This document shows positions 6,019 to 9,423 of a stretch of 9,423 nucleotides of DNA, in pieces; within the stretch, counting starts at the first letter, position 1; the number at the start of each line of letters is the position of its first letter. The position numbers and the translations under genes were made by a program. The notes under the pieces were generated by a model. The model did no database searches and was not told the DNA's origin. It saw only the letters and a list, made by a program, of their open reading frames with translations. Source of the stretch: Verrucomicrobiota bacterium (lineage in GTDB: Bacteria; Verrucomicrobiota; Verrucomicrobiia; Limisphaerales; UBA1100); contig JAPKDK010000099.1 of the NCBI GenBank assembly GCA_028872645.1, positions 1 through 9,423 on the forward strand, written 5' to 3'.

Positions 6019-7479
6019 TTAGTCAGTCTCGGGGTCTGCGCTCTCGTCGGTGTCAGTTGTTTCAACAGCGGGTTCAGTTTCTTTGTTGGACTCCGCTTCG
6101 GGGTCAGTTTTTTCAACCGTGGCTTCTTCGTTGGATTCCGCTTCAGGATCAGTTTCTTCCGTGGCTTCAGGCTCAGGAGTCGTGTCTTCTTCGGCAGGGG
6201 ATTCCGTTTCCGTTGATTCGGCTTCGGGATTGCCGACTTCGAGGGCGGCCAAAATTGTTTCCGCGTGCGGGGCGAGGTCGGGGATTTCCGCGAGGTCAGC
6301 TGCCTCGGCTTGTTGCAAGTCGGCTACGGAATGGAAGCCGCTTTGGACGAGCGTTTGCGCGAGGGCATCGTCGATGCCGGGCAGGGCGACCATCGCGGCC
6401 ACGGCGCTGGCGACTTGGTCGTCGAAGGAAACCACCTCGACTTGGTGGGGCTCGATGTCGATGTGCCAGCCGACGAGCTTTTGGGCGAGGCGCGCGTTTT
6501 GGCCGCGCTTGCCGATGGCGAGTGAAAGTTGGTCTTCGTTCACAAAAACCTGAATGCGTTTGTTAGTCTCATTGAGTTTGAGGTGCTTGATTTCCGCTGG
6601 CTTGAGGGCTTCGACGACAAAAGTGCTGATGTCCGGGCTCCAGTGGATGATGTCCACCTTTTCGTTGTTCAGCTCACGCACGATGTTTTTCACGCGTTGA
6701 CCGCGCAAGCCCACGCACGCGCCGACGGGATCCACGCGGCTATCGTCGGAATGCACGGCGAGCTTGGTGCGCCAACCCGGTTCGCGGGCGACGGCGATAA
6801 TTTTCACCGTGCCATCGGCGATCTCAGTGACTTCCTGTGTGAAAAGTTTGATGACAAAATTCGGGTCTGCGCGCGAGAGTATGATTTCCGGTCCGCGCCC
6901 GGTTTCTTCCACGGCTTTGACGTAGCAACGCAGTTGTTCGCCCGGTTGATATTCTTCAATCGGCACCCGCTCGCGGTTAGGCAGCAGCGCCTCGTACCGG
7001 CCGAGGTCGATAATCACATCACTGCGTTCGAAGCGCCGCACGGTGCCGCGCACGATGTCGCCGGTGCGGTCTTTGAATTCCTCGAAGATGAGCGCCTTCT
7101 CGGCGTGCCGGATGTATTGCTTGAGATTTTGATTGGCGTACTGCGCGGCGATGCGGCCGAAACCGGTGGGCGTCACCTCTATCTCAATCTCGTCGCCGGC
7201 CTTGGCGTCTTCTTTATATTTCATCGCGTCGAAGCGCGAAATTTCGTCCTGCTCATTCTGCACGCGATCCACCACTAGCAAACTTGCGAAGGCGCGAATC
7301 TCTCCGGACTTGGGATCCGTCTCCACCCGCAAATCGCGACTGGCGCCCACAGCCTTCTTGGCCGCAGCGAGGATTGCCTCATTGATAGCCTCGGTGAGGG
7401 CCTCGCGGCTGATACCTTTTTCTTTTTCGTAAAAATCCAGCAGAGCCAAAAACTCTGCGCTATTTATGCCTTTATCCAT
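6019..7479 (-). CDS. nusA: Transcription termination/antitermination factor NusA
   Basis: NusA binds RNA polymerase and nascent RNA and modulates pausing, intrinsic termination and antitermination. The 486-residue protein has the NusA N-terminal domain (about 1-130) and an S1 domain (about 138-202, GDIVRGTVRRF to EIILSRADP). KH1 carries VGACVGLRGQRVKNIVREL (252-270) and KH2 carries LAIGKRGQNARLAQKL (320-335). A single helix-hairpin-helix-like segment follows at about 365-400 (LPGIDDALAQTLVQSGFHSV). Residues from about 414 are a disordered acidic tail rich in Glu, Thr and Pro, with an internal 15-residue repeat (TDPEAESN at 443-450 and 458-465). It starts at ATG 7479 with an AAAGG motif 11 nt upstream, the best ribosome binding site among these genes. 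It is the first gene of the operon; rimP, its usual upstream partner, is not here. Confidence 0.98.
   Translation of the reverse strand: MDKGINSAEFLALLDFYEKEKGISREALTEAINEAILAAAKKAVGASRDLRVETDPKSGEIRAFASLLVVDRVQNEQDEISRFDAMKYKEDAKAGDEIEIEVTPTGFGRIAAQYANQNLKQYIRHAEKALIFEEFKDRTGDIVRGTVRRFERSDVIIDLGRYEALLPNRERVPIEEYQPGEQLRCYVKAVEETGRGPEIILSRADPNFVIKLFTQEVTEIADGTVKIIAVAREPGWRTKLAVHSDDSRVDPVGACVGLRGQRVKNIVRELNNEKVDIIHWSPDISTFVVEALKPAEIKHLKLNETNKRIQVFVNEDQLSLAIGKRGQNARLAQKLVGWHIDIEPHQVEVVSFDDQVASAVAAMVALPGIDDALAQTLVQSGFHSVADLQQAEAADLAEIPDLAPHAETILAALEVGNPEAESTETESPAEEDTTPEPEATEETDPEAESNEEATVEKTDPEAESNKETEPAVETTDTDESADPETD
6081..6168 (-). repeat. Imperfect 45-nt direct repeat in the nusA acidic tail
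   Basis: Two copies begin at 6081 and 6126 (ctttgttgga and cttcgttgga on the plus strand) and end in gtggcttc, differing by a few substitutions and one codon-sized gap. They encode the two TDPEAESN-containing segments of the NusA C-terminal tail. The tail therefore probably grew by an in-frame duplication. Confidence 0.8.
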
Positions 7480-7490
7480 ATGTTGAGGCG

Positions 7491-7495
7491 CCTTT
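7491..7495 (-). promoter_or_regulatory. Probable ribosome binding site of nusA
   Basis: AAAGG on the minus strand, 11 nt before the nusA ATG. The spacing is a little long. Most other genes in the window lack even this much similarity to a Shine-Dalgarno sequence. Confidence 0.45.
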
Positions 7496-7521
7496 CGCTG
7501 TGTCGTCGTCGGGAGGTTTCA

Positions 7522-7533
7522 CCCCACTTGGGG
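7522..7533 (-). other. Small GC hairpin in the nusA leader
   Basis: On the minus strand CCCC-AAGT-GGGG forms a perfect four-pair stem with a tetraloop. It lies just after the T tract of the terminator-like hairpin and 42 nt before nusA. Its role is unknown; it may be part of a folded leader. Confidence 0.4.
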
Positions 7534-7536
7534 AAC

Positions 7537-7561
7537 AAAAAAGCCGGTTAAAAACCGACTT
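7537..7561 (-). terminator. Terminator-like hairpin with T tract upstream of nusA
   Basis: On the minus strand AAGTCGGTT-TTT-AACCGGCTT forms a nine-pair stem with one G-T pair and a three-base loop. It is followed at once by TTTT, giving six consecutive T residues. This has the shape of an intrinsic terminator acting on transcripts heading into nusA. It lies between the putative promoter (7603-7631) and the nusA start, so it would act as a leader attenuator, not as the end of a gene. The stem has only three strong central G-C pairs plus one, so its strength is uncertain. Confidence 0.5.
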
Positions 7562-7567
7562 GCCGCA

Positions 7568-7581
7568 GCTGGCGTACCAGC
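7568..7581 (-). other. Hairpin GCTGG/CCAGC in the nusA leader
   Basis: A perfect five-pair stem (GCTGG-TACG-CCAGC on the minus strand) lies seven bases upstream of the terminator-like hairpin. It would be the first structure to form in the leader RNA. Function is not evident from sequence. Confidence 0.45.
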
Positions 7582-7602
7582 CAAAACCTACCTGTCGCGG
7601 AG

Positions 7603-7631
7603 AGGCTAGGCGTGAGGTGGGGCAGCGTCAA
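7603..7631 (-). promoter_or_regulatory. Putative sigma70-type promoter for the nusA operon
   Basis: On the minus strand TTGACG (7631-7626) and TAGCCT (7608-7603) are separated by exactly 17 bp. The -35 matches five of six consensus bases; the -10 is weak but keeps T, A and the final T. Transcription would begin near 7596, leaving a leader of roughly 115 nt. This is pattern matching only. Confidence 0.4.
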
Positions 7632-7646
7632 GTTCAAATGAACCGC

Positions 7647-7675
7647 TTGCGGGTACGTGCGTGCAGCGGTAAGCT
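7647..7675 (+). promoter_or_regulatory. Possible promoter for sppA-upp
   Basis: TTGCGG and TAAGCT with a 17-bp spacer precede sppA. The -10 ends only 6 nt before the sppA ATG, so if real the mRNA would be nearly leaderless, which agrees with the missing Shine-Dalgarno. The match to consensus is modest and may be chance. Confidence 0.25.
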
Positions 7676-7681
7676 CCCGCG

Positions 7682-8797
7682 ATGATCGATCACGATAATG
7701 ACTCCCCGCCGCCTTTTTTGCCGCAGCAACCACAGTACCAACCCCGCTCAAGCGGCGTGGGGCGTTGGGTGTTTATGTTCCTGTTTTTTGCGCTGGCGGG
7801 ACTATTGTTGATGGGTGGTTGGTTCGTGTCGTCCATCGGCGAGGCAATGGATTCGCTAGCCGCGCCGACCGATCTTTACACCGAAACCATCGTGCGCAGT
7901 GGCGACACCGCGCAGCGCATCGCCATCGTGCCTGTCACCGGCGTTATCACTAGCTACGGCCTCAGTGCGGAGCAAAATATGGTGACGCGCATCAAGAAAC
8001 AATTCGATCTCGCCGCCGCCGATGAACGCATTAAAGCCGTCGTACTTCGCATCGATTCCCCCGGCGGCGAAGTGCTCGCCTCCGATGAAATCCACAACGC
8101 CATCGTGGAATTCCAAGCTGACACCGGCAAACCCGTCATCGCCTCGATGGGCGGGATGGCGGCGTCCGGCGGCTATTACGTCGCCGCGCCCTGCCGGCTC
8201 ATCGTCGCCAATAAACTCACCATCACCGGCTCCATCGGCGTCATCATGCAGTCCATAAACTTTCACGGGCTGATGGATAAAGTCGGCGTGGAAGCGGTCA
8301 CCTTTAAGAGCGGCGCAAACAAAGATATGCTTTCGCCCTTCAACCCGCCGGAGGCCACCTCCGATGAGCAGCAAAAAATCCTGCAGGATTTCATCGACTC
8401 CACTTACGAACAATTCGCCGGCATCGTCGAGACAGGCCGCGAAAAGAAAGGCCACCGCGAAACCAAACACGCCACCGAATTAGTCGCCGATTGGAAGAGC
8501 TACGCCGACGGCCGCATTCTTACCGGCGCGCAGGCGCTCGAGCTCGGCATGGTGGACAAGCTTGGCAACCTCGATGCCGCCATCCGCCTCGCCGAAGATG
8601 TCGCCGGCATCACGAAGGATGCCGCCCGCCTCGTGCGGCACGATCCGCCCGTGGATATTTTGGGCCTCTTCAGCCTCTTCACAAAAAGCAGCATCCCGCC
8701 CGCGGGCAGTACCGTGAAGGTTGATCTTGGCCTCAATCCCATTTCGCTCCGGCCTGGTTTGCCCTACTACATCGCGCCCCATCTTTTTGCCCAATAG
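7682..8797 (+). CDS. sppA: Signal peptide peptidase SppA (peptidase family S49)
   Basis: SppA is a membrane-anchored serine protease that degrades leftover signal peptides and membrane-protein fragments. The 371-residue protein has a Pro/Gln-rich cytoplasmic N-terminus (1-27) and one transmembrane segment (about 29-51, rich in Phe, Leu and Gly). The S49 domain follows, with IAIVPVTGVIT (80-90), VVLRIDSPGGEV (120-131), MGGMAASGGYYVA (156-168; nucleophile S162) and ITGSIGVIM (181-189). K214 in KSGANKDMLSP lies 52 residues after S162, the same spacing as the Ser147/Lys199 dyad of B. subtilis SppA, so it is the likely general base. One catalytic domain is present, as in the short Gram-positive-type SppA, not the duplicated E. 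coli form. The ATG at 7682 is the only sensible start; an in-frame TAA at 7670 blocks extension. No Shine-Dalgarno is visible. It diverges from nusA and probably shares a transcript with upp. Confidence 0.95.
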   Translation: MIDHDNDSPPPFLPQQPQYQPRSSGVGRWVFMFLFFALAGLLLMGGWFVSSIGEAMDSLAAPTDLYTETIVRSGDTAQRIAIVPVTGVITSYGLSAEQNMVTRIKKQFDLAAADERIKAVVLRIDSPGGEVLASDEIHNAIVEFQADTGKPVIASMGGMAASGGYYVAAPCRLIVANKLTITGSIGVIMQSINFHGLMDKVGVEAVTFKSGANKDMLSPFNPPEATSDEQQKILQDFIDSTYEQFAGIVETGREKKGHRETKHATELVADWKSYADGRILTGAQALELGMVDKLGNLDAAIRLAEDVAGITKDAARLVRHDPPVDILGLFSLFTKSSIPPAGSTVKVDLGLNPISLRPGLPYYIAPHLFAQ

Positions 8798-8801
8798 TTT
8801 T

Positions 8802-9423
8802 TTGAAAAACGTCCACCTCATCCAGCACCCCCTCGCGCAAGCGCGGCTTGCCACTCTGCGCGACAAGGCCACGCCGCACCCCGAGTTCCGGCGCGCCCTT
8901 GGCCAGCTCGGGCTGCATTTGTTGCACGAAGCCACCGCCGGTTTGGCCACCAAATCCAAGCGCGTGCGCACCCCGCTCGGCCCCGCGTCCACCACCGTAC
9001 CCGCGCGCGAAATCCTGCTCGTCCCCATCCTACGCGCCGGCCAAGGGCTCATCACCCTCGCCGATCAAATCCTCCCCGAAGCCCGCATTGGTTATATCGG
9101 CATTGCCCGCAACGAAACCACCCTCCAGCCCGAATGGTACTTGGAAAAACTCCCGCCGCGCTTGGGCCGCTTTGAAGTATTCGTCGTCGACCCCATGCTC
9201 GCCACCGCCGGCAGCGCCATCGCCGCCGGCAAGCTATTGCAAAAACGCGGCGCAAAAAACCTCCACTTCATCCACGCCCTAGCCGCCCCCGAAGGCCTCC
9301 GCGCCCTGCGCCGTAGTTTCCCGAAAACTCCCATTTACACCGCCGCACTTGATAGTCACCTCAATGAAAACGGCTACATCGTCCCCGGCCTCGGCGATGC
9401 GGGGGATCGCTGTTTCGGATGTT
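8802..9423 (+). CDS. upp: Uracil phosphoribosyltransferase, 3' end cut by window edge
   Basis: Upp salvages uracil by joining it to PRPP to give UMP. I start it at TTG 8802, 4 nt after the sppA stop, because the following KNVHLIQHPLAQARLATLRDK matches the standard Upp N-terminus and no in-frame ATG exists nearby. TTG 8787, inside sppA, is the alternative. Visible motifs are ILRAGQGL (76-83), the PRPP loop VVDPMLATAGSA (128-139) and the uracil-binding GYIVPGLGDAGDR (191-203). The last complete codon is residue 207; family members end at about 208-210, so only a few codons are missing. In the PRPP loop the usual Gly-Gly is Ala-Gly (A136), an uncommon but conservative change. There is no Shine-Dalgarno, so translation is probably coupled to sppA. 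Confidence 0.95.
   Translation, partial: MKNVHLIQHPLAQARLATLRDKATPHPEFRRALGQLGLHLLHEATAGLATKSKRVRTPLGPASTTVPAREILLVPILRAGQGLITLADQILPEARIGYIGIARNETTLQPEWYLEKLPPRLGRFEVFVVDPMLATAGSAIAAGKLLQKRGAKNLHFIHALAAPEGLRALRRSFPKTPIYTAALDSHLNENGYIVPGLGDAGDRCFGC

Noticed and set aside
5111..6022. 303-codon plus-strand open frame with Phe/Gly/Leu-rich, membrane-like stretches
   Set aside because: It is the antisense of the Glu/Lys-rich infB linker; complementing acidic and lysine codons yields Phe and Leu runs. It does not resemble a real membrane protein.
7540..7680. Possible tRNA or SRP RNA in the divergent intergenic region, prompted by the hairpins and the gttcaaatgaac palindrome (7632-7643)
   Set aside because: No acceptor stem, anticodon arm or GGTTC-type T-arm can be aligned on either strand, and the conserved SRP RNA tetraloop motifs are absent. 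The palindrome might be an operator, but one copy with no known match is too weak to call.
7500..7685. 61-codon plus-strand open frame in the intergenic region
   Set aside because: It covers the leader hairpins and ends at the sppA start, has no recognisable motif, and its composition does not look like protein.
1..9423. Mobile element, CRISPR or defence island
   Set aside because: No transposase, integrase, spaced direct repeats, terminal inverted repeats or known defence domains were seen; the gene content is conserved housekeeping.

Overview
The window is ordinary bacterial chromosome, GC-rich and densely coded, with no mobile element, rRNA, tRNA or CRISPR array that I can see. Its core is the conserved nusA-infB-rbfA-nrnA-truB-ribF cluster of transcription and translation factors. 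The short TruB, the highly charged linkers in IF2 and NusA and the absence of strong Shine-Dalgarno sequences fit a Verrucomicrobiota/PVC-type bacterium. That placement is an impression from protein style, not a proven one.

Minus strand, read right to left. A 202-bp divergent intergenic region (7480-7681) carries a plausible sigma70-type promoter and a leader with a terminator-like hairpin plus T tract. It is followed by nusA (7479-6019), infB (6010-3629), rbfA (3617-3225), a DHH/DHHA1 phosphoesterase of the NrnA type (3225-2224), truB (2224-1487) and ribF (1490-558). The last four genes are chained by 1-nt or 4-nt stop/start overlaps, so translational coupling is likely. After a 38-nt gap comes a small Spx/YffB-like ArsC-family protein (519-160). 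A further, partial reading frame then runs off the left edge (194-1).

Plus strand. sppA (7682-8797), a membrane-anchored signal peptide peptidase, is transcribed away from nusA. upp (from 8802, TTG start), uracil phosphoribosyltransferase, follows 4 nt later and is cut by the right edge a few codons before its expected end.

Together, the minus-strand operon links transcription elongation/antitermination (NusA), translation initiation (IF2), 30S maturation (RbfA), small-RNA/nucleotide turnover (NrnA-type), tRNA modification (TruB) and FMN/FAD synthesis (RibF). rimP, which usually precedes nusA, is absent at this locus. I did not find a convincing new biological system. The points most worth a second look are the possible attenuator in the nusA leader, the in-frame repeats in infB and nusA, the PUA-less TruB, the substituted PRPP loop in Upp and the unidentified gene at the left edge.
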